A stretch of 64,000 bases of DNA, taken from positions 310,001 through 374,000 of the forward strand of contig CAOLHI010000422.1 in NCBI GenBank assembly GCA_948474755.1, read 5' to 3'. This DNA is from Ctenosaura bakeri (taxonomy: Eukaryota; Chordata; Lepidosauria; Squamata; Iguanidae). The notes under the pieces are model-generated. The model saw only the letters and a list, made by a program, of their open reading frames with translations, had not been told where the DNA came from and ran no database searches. How positions within the stretch are numbered: position 1 is the first letter of the stretch; the number at the start of each line of letters is the position of its first letter. Of this stretch, positions 43,635-54,523 are shown piece by piece. Both the position numbers and the translations under genes were made by a program.

Positions 43635-46076
43635 ATGTCCACGCTCTTCAAGAAGTGCGTGTCCTGCGGGCGCAAAGTTGCCCTCAACGACGGCCACAAG
43701 GAGTGTCTTTTCTGTTTGGGTGAGTCCCACAACATTCGGACTTGCCCAATTTGCCGGGATTTTACTCCCCAAACTCTCTGCAACCGGTCCACGAGACTTA
43801 AGTCTTATTGTTGGGAACAGTCTCTGCGGGCGATAGACGAGACCTCCACTTCCAAGATGGCCGACAAGAAGACGACCACGCCATCGACGGTATCGGCGGC
43901 TGCCGTTCCGTCCACCTCGTCGGTATCGGGCTCGGTACCGGCGAAAACGCCGATCTCGGCGTTACCGAGGATCCCGAAGCTGTCGGCGGCTGCCAAGTCA
44001 GCGAAAGGATCCTCGACGGCGAGGAAGGCTGAGGCTCCCCTGACGGAGACGCCTGCTAAAAAGCGCCCTGCTCCGGACGGAGGCAAGGGCAAGGAGAAGA
44101 AGAAGAAGGAGAAGAAGCGCTCCCCGGCTGGGGACGTTCAACCTCCTCCTCCTCCTCCTACTCAGCAGCCTTCCAAAGGGCGAGGCGAGTCCGTCGATCT
44201 CTCGGAGGATGAGATCGAGGACGTTCCCCAACAGCGCCCGGACTCGCCTGTGGCAGACCCTCCAACCCTGGTGGAGGAGCGCCACCGCCCTCCTAGCCGT
44301 CGCAGGTCGGCCGACCTGCAGCAGAGAGAGCCCTCTGCTTCTCCGGAGCGGCGTTCGACCTCCTTCCGGTCCCGGTCCCGCTCTTCCGAGCGTCCGGTAG
44401 CCTCGCCGCCTCCTAGGGAGACAAGAGAGGAACAACCTCGCTCGTCTGCCTCCAGATACACCTCGGCGTCCTACGTGGCCAGGTACGCGAGGGAATCTGA
44501 GTGGAGAGAGCGCCCGGCCTCTTATCGGTCACATTCGCCATCGTACCGGGATCGGTACCATCGTAGCCCGAGTCGCTGGGAGACCTTCCAGAGGTCCCGG
44601 TCACCTCGTCGACAGCGCGAATCGCGCTCGCCTAGAGGGGACGAGGCTCGGTACCGTCGACACCGAAGCCGATCTCCGTCGGACCGCCGCTCCTTCAGCC
44701 GCTCTCCCTCTCCTCGATATCATAGGGCGAGGGAGCCTTCACCTCGGTATCGGGCGATATCGCCACCTCCTAGGGTCACGGCAACGGCGACGTGCCCTAC
44801 GGAGTCGGTGGTGACTGAGCGGGCTACGACGACGTCAGCCTGCCAGACTACCCCTGTCACCACTAAGAAGGTGAAGTCAGTGGTCAGCCAGCCCAAGCGG
44901 GACGCTGCTACTACCACCGCCCCGGCTGCAGAGAAGCCTAGGAAGGCAACACCTGTGGCGACTGCAAAGGAGCCGGAAAGCGAGCGGCGAGAGGACTCAC
45001 CGACCTCAGAGTCATACGACTCGAGTGCGGAATCAGAGGTGTCTGAGGCGGCCTCCCAGGAGTCTCCTCCGCTGGGATTCGGGGACCCGATCCCAGATTC
45101 TGCTCCAGAGGACGTCCACCAGTTCTCTGCGATGCTGCTCCGCATGGCTACTACCCTCGGCCTGAAGATCGCCGATGCGGAGCCGGAGGATGACGATCCA
45201 GTCTTCTCCGTCTTTGAAGGGAAGCAACCTGCCACGGCCCCGCTGCCTCTCCTGCCCCGGGTATCCAGACTGGTGAAGGCCGCCTGGGATAGGCCGGCCT
45301 CGGCTCAGCCGATACCGCAGCGGCTGGAACACCTCTACAGGGTGCAGAAGGATAACGCCGGTTATCTCTTTAATCACCCTGCACCGAACTCTGTGGTGGT
45401 CGAGTCGGCACAGACGAAAGGCTCCGGCAGGCAACACACCACCCCGCCGGACAAAGAGGGCAGGAAGTTGGACGCCTATGCAAGAAGGTTCTATTCCGCC
45501 GCCTCCTTGCAGATCAGGCTGTCCAACACTCAGGCTTGCCTCGCGGCATACCTGAAAAAGGTGCTCGATCGCCTGCAACCGGCGATGGAGGCGGTACCGG
45601 AGGACATCCGCCAAGCCTCCTCCGTGATCTTCAACGAGGCCATCTCCATCGCTCGGCAGCAGATGGCCTCCTCCAGGCACGCAGTGGAGATTGCCTCCCG
45701 GGTCATGGCGGGATCCATCGGCCTGCGCCGCCATGCTTGGCTGCGGCCGGCCGACATCCAGGAGGACACCAGAAGGAGGATTGAAGATCTCCCCTTCGAC
45801 GGTGAGGGCCTATTCAATTCGTCCACCGACGAAGCTTTGGACAATCTCGTTAAGGCGAGGCTGACCGCCAAGAAGATCGGGCTACAGCCGGCCACGCAAG
45901 CCCGCAGGGCCTCCACCTTCCGCCCATCCTGGCGACGATCTTCCACCTCGTCGTTCCAGCGTTCGGCCCAGTCTGGACAGTCGAGACCATCCTCCGGCTC
46001 GTCGGCCAGACGCACGATTAGGCGACGCCCGGCTTCGTCCAAGAAGTCCTCCTCCGAGACAAAGTCTCGGTTTTGA
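43635..46076 (+). CDS. DIRS B ORF1 (Gag-like, zinc cluster plus RS domain)
   Basis: The frame is open from 43425; ATG 43635 (MSTLFKKCVSC) is preferred because 43425 lies in the inverted repeat. The same Cys/His cluster, Lys-rich run, Arg-Ser domain and helical C-terminal half occur as in copy A. The frame ends at TTT TGA C. Confidence 0.85.
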   Translation: MSTLFKKCVSCGRKVALNDGHKECLFCLGESHNIRTCPICRDFTPQTLCNRSTRLKSYCWEQSLRAIDETSTSKMADKKTTTPSTVSAAAVPSTSSVSGSVPAKTPISALPRIPKLSAAAKSAKGSSTARKAEAPLTETPAKKRPAPDGGKGKEKKKKEKKRSPAGDVQPPPPPPTQQPSKGRGESVDLSEDEIEDVPQQRPDSPVADPPTLVEERHRPPSRRRSADLQQREPSASPERRSTSFRSRSRSSERPVASPPPRETREEQPRSSASRYTSASYVARYARESEWRERPASYRSHSPSYRDRYHRSPSRWETFQRSRSPRRQRESRSPRGDEARYRRHRSRSPSDRRSFSRSPSPRYHRAREPSPRYRAISPPPRVTATATCPTESVVTERATTTSACQTTPVTTKKVKSVVSQPKRDAATTTAPAAEKPRKATPVATAKEPESERREDSPTSESYDSSAESEVSEAASQESPPLGFGDPIPDSAPEDVHQFSAMLLRMATTLGLKIADAEPEDDDPVFSVFEGKQPATAPLPLLPRVSRLVKAAWDRPASAQPIPQRLEHLYRVQKDNAGYLFNHPAPNSVVVESAQTKGSGRQHTTPPDKEGRKLDAYARRFYSAASLQIRLSNTQACLAAYLKKVLDRLQPAMEAVPEDIRQASSVIFNEAISIARQQMASSRHAVEIASRVMAGSIGLRRHAWLRPADIQEDTRRRIEDLPFDGEGLFNSSTDEALDNLVKARLTAKKIGLQPATQARRASTFRPSWRRSSTSSFQRSAQSGQSRPSSGSSARRTIRRRPASSKKSSSETKSRF

Positions 46077-46077
46077 C
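46071..46077 (+). promoter_or_regulatory. Candidate +1 frameshift site TTT TGA C (copy B)
   Basis: It has the same sequence and frame relation as in copy A: a tetra-T, UGA stop, C, then the ORF2 frame. Confidence 0.55.
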
Positions 46078-47991
46078 GTGCCTGGCAGGACCTACCAATA
46101 CCCACTCTTCAGCCTACCATCAGCGCTCGGAGACCGACCGACTCTGGCTCGACATCTCGCGGAGTGGCAATGTGTCACTACGGACTCTTGGGTGCTTTCC
46201 ATCGTCCGTCTTGGCTACGCCATCGAGTTTCTCGATATTCCTCCTCGAGGCGCTTACTATTCCACGCCGTCGAGTCCGGCCCTCCTGGAAGAGATCCAGT
46301 CCCTCCTCCAGAAAGGGGCGATCGAGCAGCTCCTGCAAGAAGCCAAGACCACCGGCTTCTTCTCCAGGTACTTCACGGTACCGAAAGCCGACGGTACCCT
46401 CCGGCCGATCCTAGACCTCAGAGGGCTGAACTACTACATCCGCCCCAAAAGGTTCAAGATGGTCACGATACCGTCGATCCTGCCCTTCCTACATCGAGGG
46501 GACTGGTTCGCCTCCATCGATCTCCGAGGCGCATACTTCCATATCGCCATTCGCCCGCAGCACAGACGGTACCTCCGCTTCGCGGTCGACGACACCTGTT
46601 ACCAGTACAAGGTGCTGCCGTTCGGACTCTCGACTGCCCCAAGGGTCTTCACCAAGTGCATGGCCCCGGTGGTATCCTTCCTGCGGACGAAGGGTGCTTC
46701 TGTCTTCCCTTACCTCGACGATTGGCTGTTGGTGGCGTCCTGCAAACAGAGACTTTACCACGACGTCCACATGACGTTGTCACTCCTGACCCGCCTTGGT
46801 CTACGGGTGAATCCGAAGAAGTCCCACCTCGAGCCGGCGAGGATCTTGGACTTCATCGGGGCGACGCTCGACTCGACCTCCGCCAGGGCGTACCTACCAG
46901 AGTCTTGAGCCCAAACCCTGATCCGGGCCGCCGCTCACGCTCGTACGGCCCCGACGTTATCTGCGAGAAGCGTCCAGCAGCTCTTGGGCTACATGGCTGC
47001 GACCACCGCTGTGACATATCTCGCCAGGCTGAGAGCGAGACCTCTTCAACACTGGTTCGTCCGCATATTCGACCCCCTGCGAGACGAACAGACACTCTGA
47101 CTGCAGCTGCCGGAAGACGTCCGCTCATCCCTCCGATGGTGGCAGTCGCGACGCAATCTCATGTCAGGGATGCCTTTCCAACAGCCGACACCGAAGATGA
47201 CGGTAACGACCGACGCCTCCCTGTATGGATGGGGTGCCCACTGCGGCGATCTCAGAGTTCGCGACAGATGGACCGACGACGAGACCGCTCTCCATATCAA
47301 CGCGCTGGAGCTGCTCGCCGTCTTGAAAGCGCTACGGGCGTTCCGCCACGTCGTAGCGGGGCGGACGGTCCTGGTTCTGACGGACAATACCACCGCCGTC
47401 TGTTACATCAACAGACAAGGAGGGACTCACTCCACAACCCTGCTCAACATTGCACTCGACTTGTGGGAATGGTGCATTCGCCTGCATACGCATCCCGTGG
47501 CAGTTCACCTGGCCGGGCAGGAGAACACCACGGCAGACGCCCTCAGCAGGGACACCTCATCCCATCACGAATGGTCTCTCTCCGGAGAGGCGTTCAGACT
47601 GATTCGGGACCGCTGGGGCGAACCATCGATCGACCTCTTCGCGACCAGGGAAAACGCGAAGTGTCGCCGATTCTGTTCCAGAGCGGGCCACAATCGCGCC
47701 TCCATCGGGGACGCTTTCCAGTTTCCGTGGACCGGGGAACTCCTCTACGCGGTCCCGCCGTTCCCGCTGCTCGGCCGGACGATATCGAAGATCCTCGCCG
47801 ACCGAGCCGACGCGATCCTGGTAGCCCCGTACTGGCCGAGGCAACATTGGTTCGCACCCCTGCTACAAGCCGCACGAGACGACCTGCTCCGGTTGCCACC
47901 GACACCGGACCTGCTCTCCCACTCCGGCGGCCGAGTCCTCCATCCGGACCTGCCACGCCTGGCCCTCCATGCCTGGAGGATATCGCACTAG
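46078..47991 (+). pseudogene. DIRS B ORF2 (RT, RNase H, MT) with two nonsense codons
   Basis: It is collinear with copy A ORF2 but stops at TGA 46906-46908 and TGA 47098-47100. At both places copy A has CGA, so each is a C-to-T change in a CpG. The part before the first stop holds RT with YLDD, but motif A reads SIDLRGAYFHI, where A and C have Asp instead of Gly after the Arg. RNase H and the methyltransferase region remain open from 47161 on. Confidence 0.9.
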
Positions 47992-49004
47992 ACGATCCCG
48001 TCCTCGGTACCGTCCTCGTCGCGGCCAGGAAGGAATCCACCCGTCGCAACTATCAATATAAATGGCGACGCTTCCTGACCTTCGCTAACGAGAGGAGTGA
48101 GCCGGTACCGCCCGCGGGGCTCTCTACCGTCCTGCATTTCCTCCTGCACCTCCGGCAACAGGGGCTGGCGTTTCCATCCCTGAAGGTGTATCTCTCCGTG
48201 ATCGTGGCATACCAACCGCCACGATCGGCTGCCTCGGCCTTCTTCAGGAACGATACCGTTAAGCGGTTCCTGAAAGGACTTCATCATCTCTACCCGCCGG
48301 TATCGCCGCCGCTACCGCCGTGGTCCCTCTCGCTGGTGCTCTCGCAGCTGACAAAGCCGCCCTTCGAGCCGATGGCGACCTCGGATGATAGGCTCCTGAC
48401 CATGAAAACTGCCTTCTTGGTAGCGGTGACCTCAGCGAGGCGAGCGGGTGAGATCACAGCTCTTCGATTCGATGAGCCCTTCACGGTCTTCCACAGAGAC
48501 AAGGTGGTCCTGAGACCTGACATCTCGTTCCTGCCTAAGGTGGTGTCCAGTTTCCATCTCAACCAGGACATCATCCTGCCTGCCTTCTTCCCGAACCCGA
48601 CGACACCGTTGGAGCGGTCCCTCCACTCCCTGGACGTGCGTCGGGCCGTGGCCTTCTACATGGACAGGACTGCTTCCTTCCGACAGACGCCGCATCTCTT
48701 CGTTTGCTATGGGCGACGTCGGAAGGGCCTTAAAGTGTCCACCCAGCGCTTCTCCAAGTGGGTGGTACGGACTATTCAACTGGCGTATGAGCTCGCGAGG
48801 AAGCCTCCGCCAGTCCTGCTTCGAGCCCACTCCACCAGAGCGGTGGCTACTTCTGCGGCCCTCCTGCGAGGAGTTGGCCTGCATGAACTCTGCCGTGTGG
48901 CGACCTGGTCCCAACCATCGACCTTCGTGCGCCACTACAGGCTCGACTGCCGGTCGCGCAGAGATGCCCCGTTTGGACGTGAGGTGTTGGCTTCCGTGCT
49001 GTAG
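47973..49004 (+). CDS. DIRS B tyrosine recombinase
   Basis: An open frame with the same catalytic pattern as in copy A (TSARRAGEI, HSTR, RHYRLD). No local ATG start; -1 frame relative to ORF2. Because copy B's ORF2 is interrupted, any ORF2-dependent expression of this protein would fail. Confidence 0.87.
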   Translation: MEDIALDDPVLGTVLVAARKESTRRNYQYKWRRFLTFANERSEPVPPAGLSTVLHFLLHLRQQGLAFPSLKVYLSVIVAYQPPRSAASAFFRNDTVKRFLKGLHHLYPPVSPPLPPWSLSLVLSQLTKPPFEPMATSDDRLLTMKTAFLVAVTSARRAGEITALRFDEPFTVFHRDKVVLRPDISFLPKVVSSFHLNQDIILPAFFPNPTTPLERSLHSLDVRRAVAFYMDRTASFRQTPHLFVCYGRRRKGLKVSTQRFSKWVVRTIQLAYELARKPPPVLLRAHSTRAVATSAALLRGVGLHELCRVATWSQPSTFVRHYRLDCRSRRDAPFGREVLASVL

Positions 49005-49041
49005 GACCTGACCCGCCGTCCGACCGGTAAGCTACACAGTC

Positions 49042-49137
49042 TCCTAGTGTATGAAGGCACAGAGACCACGAAGAAGAAGAACAGGTTGCTTACCTGTAAC
49101 TGTGGTTCTTCGAGTGGTCATCTGTGCCATCATACAC
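49042..49137. repeat. DIRS B internal complementary region
   Basis: It is complementary to both element termini joined, identical in layout to copy A. Confidence 0.92.
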
Positions 49138-49191
49138 ACCCGCCCTTCCTCCCCTCTTTCTCAGGTCCCTGTAGGTTCTACGGCGGACGAC

Positions 49192-49379
49192 AGAACTGAG
49201 GAGAGACCGTTGCTCGGCGGGAGGAGCATGCGCAGTACCGGCGTGGGGGAGGGGTTCCCGCCAAGCGAACAAGCTCTAGAAGTTTCCGAACGCTACCGCG
49301 CAGGCGCTAAAGCTCCTAGTGTATGATGGCACAGATGACCACTCGAAGAACCACAGTTACAGGTAAGCAACCTGTTCTT
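49192..49379 (-). repeat. DIRS B right inverted terminal repeat
   Basis: It is the complement of the left arm, ending ACAGGTAAGCAACCTGTTCTT minus the first base shown in A. It contains the same donor-like ACAG/GTAAGC. Confidence 0.9.
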
Positions 49380-49779
49380 ACTTATTGCATTTCTACTGTG
49401 CTATTTCTCCAAGAATTGAAGTTAGTCCACTTTATTATAATAATGCCGTAGAAAATTCAGGCTGAAAGCATGTATACTGCCCAAGGCTACTTAGTTTGAA
49501 CTTGTGTCTTTTCAGTCTATGTCCAACAGTTAATGTAGTGTACTATAGCTGTATTTTCATCCCTTTTATGTGTGTTGTTGATTTTTCATTTACGTAGTTG
49601 TTTTTTACCTCCATCAGTTTCACGGAAGATTAGTTTAGGTTTTTTTTCCTTTTAAAGGGCAAAATGTAATGCCTACCTCATACCTAAGCACATCTTTTAG
49701 TATTATTCAGCAGTGTCTTCTGAACTGCTGCTGTTACTACTCATAACTTGGCTACCAGATCCTTGTGTGTAAAATTCCA
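49380..49779 (+). other. Spacer between DIRS B and C
   Basis: 400 bp of AT-rich intron with no recognised repeat or gene. Confidence 0.6.
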
Positions 49780-49938
49780 CTTCTTCTTCGTGGTCTCTGT
49801 GCCTCACACATTAGGAGCTTTCGCGCCTGCGTGATAGCGTTCGGAAACTTCTAGAGCTTGTTCGTGTGGCGGAAACCCCTCCCCCACGCCGGTACTGCGC
49901 ATGCTCCTCCCACCGAGCAACGGTCTCTCCTCGGTTCT
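49780..49938 (+). repeat. DIRS C left inverted terminal repeat
   Basis: It is complementary to 55724-55905, e.g. GGAGCTTTCGCGCCTGCG against its complement near the right end. Confidence 0.9.
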
Positions 49939-50123
49939 TTTTCATCCGCCATCGCGTACGGAAGGTTCTTTGGCTTGTTCCTCGCTATCTCTTCTGCTTG
50001 GTTGTTTCTTCTCGGATTTTCGGACTTTTCGGACTGTTTTCTCGACCCTCCCTCTCGGATTCTCCTTCGGACTTGGTAAAATTCGGACCTTCTCCGCTTT
50101 TCGTCTACTTTGTCGCTCGTCTT

Positions 50124-52608
50124 ATGTCCACGTTGTTTAAGAACTGCGTTTCATGTGGGCGTAAGGTCGCTCTCTCAGACAGCCATAAAGAGTGCCTCTT
50201 CTGCTTGGGCGAGACTCACAACACCCGGACTTGCCCAAGCTGCTGAGTTCACCGCTCAGACTCTCCGGAATCGGTCTTCAAGACTAAAATCCTTCTGCTG
50301 GGAGCAGTCTTTGAAGGCAATAGAGGAGACCACTCACTCCAAGATGGCCGACAAGGGAGCGACCACACCATCAACGGTATTGGCGGCTGCTGTACCGTCT
50401 ACTTCAGCATCAGGCTCGGTGCTGACGTCGGGGACGCCCATCTCCACTCTGCCGAGGATCCCGAAACTGTCGGCGGCTGCCAAGTCAGGAAAAGGATCCT
50501 CGACGGCTAAGAAGACTGAGGCTCAGCCCAAGGAGACGCCTCAGAAGAAACACCCTGCTCCAGATGGAGACAAGGAAAAGGAGAAGGACAAGGAGAAGAA
50601 GAAGAAAAGGAAGGAAAAGAGGCGCTCCCCGGCTGGGGAAGCTCACCTTCCTACTCCACCTCCGACTCTTGAGCCTTCGAAAGGGCGAGGCGAGCCAATC
50701 GATCTCTCGGACGACGAGATCGAGGTCGTTCCCGAAGAACGCCTGGACTCGTTGGCTGAGGAAGCTCCAATCCTGGTGGAGGAACAACATCACCACCCTT
50801 CGAGCCGTCACAGGTCGGCTGACCTGTCGCAGAAGGCATCCCGGCATGTCTCTGCGTCTCCTGAACGGCACTCCCTCTCAGCTAGACCTCGGTCACGCTC
50901 CTCAGAGCTGCCACAAAGATCGCCGCCTCTGCAAGAGACACGGGAAGAACAACCCCGCTCTTCTGCCTCCCGGTACACCTCTGTGTCCTATGTTGCAAGG
51001 TACGCCAGGGAATCGGAGTGGAGAGACGCCCAGCGTCCTACCGATCACACTCTCCATCGTACCGGGATCAGTACCACCGTGATCCGAGGCACTGGGAGAC
51101 CTTCCGGAGGTCCTGGTCACCTGACCGAGAACACCGTCGGTCTCGGTCTCGGTCACCGGAGAGAGGAACGTCGGTACCGCAGATATCGGAGCCGCTCACC
51201 TGCTGATCGCCGTTGTGCTGACCGGTCCTTCAGCCACTCCCCCTCTCCACGTTACCGTAGAGCGAGGGAACCTTCACCACGATACCACGCGGTATTGCCT
51301 CCACCCAGGGTTACGCTACCGCAACACGCCCTGTTGAATCTGTGGCGACCAAGCAGGCGATGATTACAACAGCCTGCCAGGCAACGCCTGTCACCACGAA
51401 AAAGGTGAAGTCGGTGGCCGCGCCGCCTAAACGTGACACCCCCGCTGTTGCCGCTACTACCGTGGACAAGGCGAAAACACCACAGCCTGCGACCACGTGG
51501 AAGCAGTCGGAGCGGGAGCAGCGAGACGAGTCACCGTTCTCTGAATATAATTCAAGTGCCGAATCGGAGGCTTCGGTCGCGGCTTCGCAGGAGTCACCTC
51601 CTCTGGGATTCGGAGAACCAGTTCCCGACTCAGCACCCGAGGATGTACAACAATTCTCCGCGATGTTGCTGCGGATGGCCACCACCCTGGGCCTCAAGAT
51701 CGCCGATGCAGAACCGGAGGATGATGACCCGGTCTTTTCCATGGTGGAAGGAAGACAACCTGCTACCGCCCCGTTGCCTCTTCTTCCTCGCATATCGAAG
51801 GTCATGAAGTCGGCATGGGACAAACCAGCATCGGCGCAACCCCAATACCACAGAGACTTGAACATCTTTACCGGGTGCAGAAAGATAACGCCAGGTATCT
51901 CTTCAACCACCAGGTACCAAACTCTGTGGTCGTGGAGTCTGCCCAGACAAAAGGGAGCGGCAGACCACATACCACTCCACCGGATAAGAAAGGCCGAAAA
52001 CTGGACGCCTGTGCCAGGAGGTTCTACTCCGCCGCCTCTTTGCACATACGGCTGTCCAACACGCAGGCATGCCTCGCGGCATACCTGCATAAGGTCCTCG
52101 AGCATTTAGCCCCGGCCATAGAATCGGTACCGGAGGATATCCGCCAGCTACGACCATGATTTTCAATGAGGCAGTGGCTATTTCTCGACAGCAGATTGTG
52201 TCCTCCCGGCATGCTGTGGAGATCGCATCCAGGGTCACGGCTGGATCTGTTGGCTTGCGTCGCCACGCATGGTTACGGCCATGCGACATACAAGAAGACA
52301 GCCGAAGGAGAATTGAAGACCTCCCCTTCGATGGTGAAGGCCTGTTCAACGCTTCCACCGATGAGACCTTGAATAACCTGGTGAAAGCGAGGCTAATGGC
52401 AAAAAAGATCGGCCTTCACCAGACCTCGCAGAGCCGCAGACCTCCTAGCTATCGCCAGTCCTGGAGAAGGTCATCAACCTCCTCTTTTCAGAGATCTGCC
52501 CAGTCTGGCCACTCAAGACCTTCCTCAGGGTTGTCAGCGAAACATCCCTTCAGACGGCGCCCAACCTCCTCAAAGAAGTCCTCTTCAGACACTAAATCGA
52601 GGTTTTGA
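50124..52608 (+). pseudogene. DIRS C ORF1, frameshifted
   Basis: It starts MSTLFKNCVSCGRKVALSD with the Cys/His cluster intact but meets a TGA at 50244-50246 after a 2-base shortfall relative to copy A. Homology continues in another frame from about 50250 (TLRNRSSRLKSFCWEQSL). Further frame changes occur near 51025, 51160-51360, 51840 and 52140. The final segment (52156-52608) regains the original ending and TTT TGA C. Confidence 0.85.
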
Positions 52609-52609
52609 C
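52603..52609 (+). promoter_or_regulatory. Candidate +1 frameshift site TTT TGA C (copy C)
   Basis: The heptamer is identical to that in A and B although the surrounding bases differ (AGG before, CTG after). The same +1 step leads into ORF2. Confidence 0.55.
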
Positions 52610-54523
52610 CTGTTTCGCAGGCCGCCTCAGCAACCTCTCTTCAGCCTTCCAACAACCCTCAGAGACCGACCGACCTTAGCTCGACACCTGTCAGAGTGGC
52701 AACATGTCACTACGGACTCTTGGGTACTTTCCATCGTCCGTCTTGGCTACGCCAATCAGTTTCAAGATATTCCGCCTCGAGGCGTTTACTACTCCACTCC
52801 GGCAAGCTCAGTCCTCTTGGAAGAGATCCAGTCCCTGCTCCAGAAAGGAGCAATCAAACAGCTCCCGTCGAAAGCCAGCGCTACCAGCTTCTTCTCCCGG
52901 TACTTCACGGTACCGAAACCCGACGGTTCCCTTCTACCAATTCTCGACCTCAGAGGGGTGAACAAGTACATCTGCCCCAAGAAGTTCAAAATGGTCATGC
53001 TGCCGCCGATCTTGCCCTTTCTCCATCGAGGGGACTGGTTCGCCTCCATCGATCTCCGAGACGCATACTTCCACATCGCCATTCGCCCGCAGCACAGACG
53101 ATACCTCCGCTTCGCAGTCGACGATACCTGCTACCAGTACAAGGTGCTGCCGTTCGGACTCTCGACCGCCCCCAGGGTCTTCACCAAATGCATGGCCCCG
53201 GTGGTATCATTCCTGCGGACGAAGGGCGCCTCCGTTTACCCTTACCTGGACGATTGGCTGTTGGTGGCGTCCTGCAAACAAAGACATTACCACGACGTTC
53301 ACATAACTTTGACACTCCTTACTCGTCTCGGGCTACAGGTCAACCCGAAGAAGTCTCACCTCGAGCCGGCGAGGACGTTGGACTTCATCGGTGCCACCCT
53401 GGACTCCATGTCCACCAGGGCGTACCTGCCAAAGACCCAGGCACAAACCTTGATCCATGCCGCCATTCATGTATACGCGGCCTCTACTTTATCCGCGAGG
53501 AGAATCCAGCAACTGCTGGGCTACATGGCCTCGACAACCGCAGTCACTTATCTCGCCAGACTGAGAGCAAGACCTCTTCAGCACTGGTTCGTCCGCACGT
53601 TCGATCCCCTGCGGGACGAACAGAGCATTCGACTGCAGCTGCCAGAAGAAGTCCGCTCATCCCTGCGTTGGTGGCACTCACACGACAGCCTGTTGTCCGG
53701 GATGCCTTTCCGAGAGCCGACACCGAAGGTGACGGTAACGACTGACGCCTCTCTCTACGGATGGGGGGCTCACTGCGACGATCTCAAAGTCCATGACAGA
53801 TGGAGTGGTGACGAGACGGCTCTCCACATCAACGCCCTCGAGCTGCTAGCCATCTCGAAAGCATTGCGAGCGTTCCGCCACATTGTCGCCGGCCGTACAG
53901 TCCTAGTGCTGACAGACAACATGACTGCTGTCTGTTACGTCAACAGACAAGGAGGGACTCATTCCACAGCTCTACTGAACATCTCCCTCGACCTTTGGGA
54001 CTGGTGCGTTCGACTACAAATACATCCTGTGGCTGTTCACCTGGCTGGGCAGGAGAACACTACAGCAGACGCCCTCAGCAGGGACACCTCATCGCATCAC
54101 GAATGGTCCCTCTCCAAAGAAGTGTTCAGCCTGATCCGAGGCCACTGGGGTGAACCAACGATCAACCTCTTCGCGACCAGGGAAAACGCGAAGTGCAGCC
54201 GATTCTGTTCGAGAGCTGGCCACGATCGAGCCTCTATTGGGGACGCCTTCCAATTTCCGTGGACCGGGGAACTCCTGTATGCATTCCCGCTGTTCCCGCT
54301 GCTCGGTCGGACGATATCGAAGATCCTTGCCGACCGAGCCGACGCGATCCTAGTGGCCCCGTATTGGTCGAGGCAGCATTGGTTCACACCCCTGCTCCGA
54401 GCCGTGCGAGGCGACCTACTCCGGCTGCCACCGACACCAGGCTTGCTCTCCCACTCCGACGGCTGTGTCCTCCATCCGGACCTGCCGCGCTTGGCCCTCC
54501 ATGCCTGGAGGATATTGCACTAG
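52610..54523 (+). CDS. DIRS C ORF2: RT, RNase H, Dam-like methyltransferase
   Basis: It is open from just after the ORF1 stop to TAG 54521-54523. The first codon is CTG, and the first ATG is inside the RT region at the same point as in copy A. RT motifs (SIDLRDAYFHI, YLDD), RNase H acidic residues (TTDASLYGWG, LELLA, LTDN, TADALSRD) and the methyltransferase region (NLFATRENAKC, FPLF in place of FPPF) are present. The FPLF change could weaken the methyltransferase. Confidence 0.9.
   Translation: MFRRPPQQPLFSLPTTLRDRPTLARHLSEWQHVTTDSWVLSIVRLGYANQFQDIPPRGVYYSTPASSVLLEEIQSLLQKGAIKQLPSKASATSFFSRYFTVPKPDGSLLPILDLRGVNKYICPKKFKMVMLPPILPFLHRGDWFASIDLRDAYFHIAIRPQHRRYLRFAVDDTCYQYKVLPFGLSTAPRVFTKCMAPVVSFLRTKGASVYPYLDDWLLVASCKQRHYHDVHITLTLLTRLGLQVNPKKSHLEPARTLDFIGATLDSMSTRAYLPKTQAQTLIHAAIHVYAASTLSARRIQQLLGYMASTTAVTYLARLRARPLQHWFVRTFDPLRDEQSIRLQLPEEVRSSLRWWHSHDSLLSGMPFREPTPKVTVTTDASLYGWGAHCDDLKVHDRWSGDETALHINALELLAISKALRAFRHIVAGRTVLVLTDNMTAVCYVNRQGGTHSTALLNISLDLWDWCVRLQIHPVAVHLAGQENTTADALSRDTSSHHEWSLSKEVFSLIRGHWGEPTINLFATRENAKCSRFCSRAGHDRASIGDAFQFPWTGELLYAFPLFPLLGRTISKILADRADAILVAPYWSRQHWFTPLLRAVRGDLLRLPPTPGLLSHSDGCVLHPDLPRLALHAWRILH

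Larger units (their letters stand above)
43303..49379 (+). mobile_element. DIRS retrotransposon copy B, ORF2 interrupted
   Basis: It is almost identical to copy A throughout, with the same ends, repeats and gene order. ORF1 and the recombinase are open; ORF2 has two stop codons. The sequence near 43930 keeps an 18-base in-frame segment that copy A lacks. It has sense orientation in the DAPK1 intron and no target duplication seen. Confidence 0.93.
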
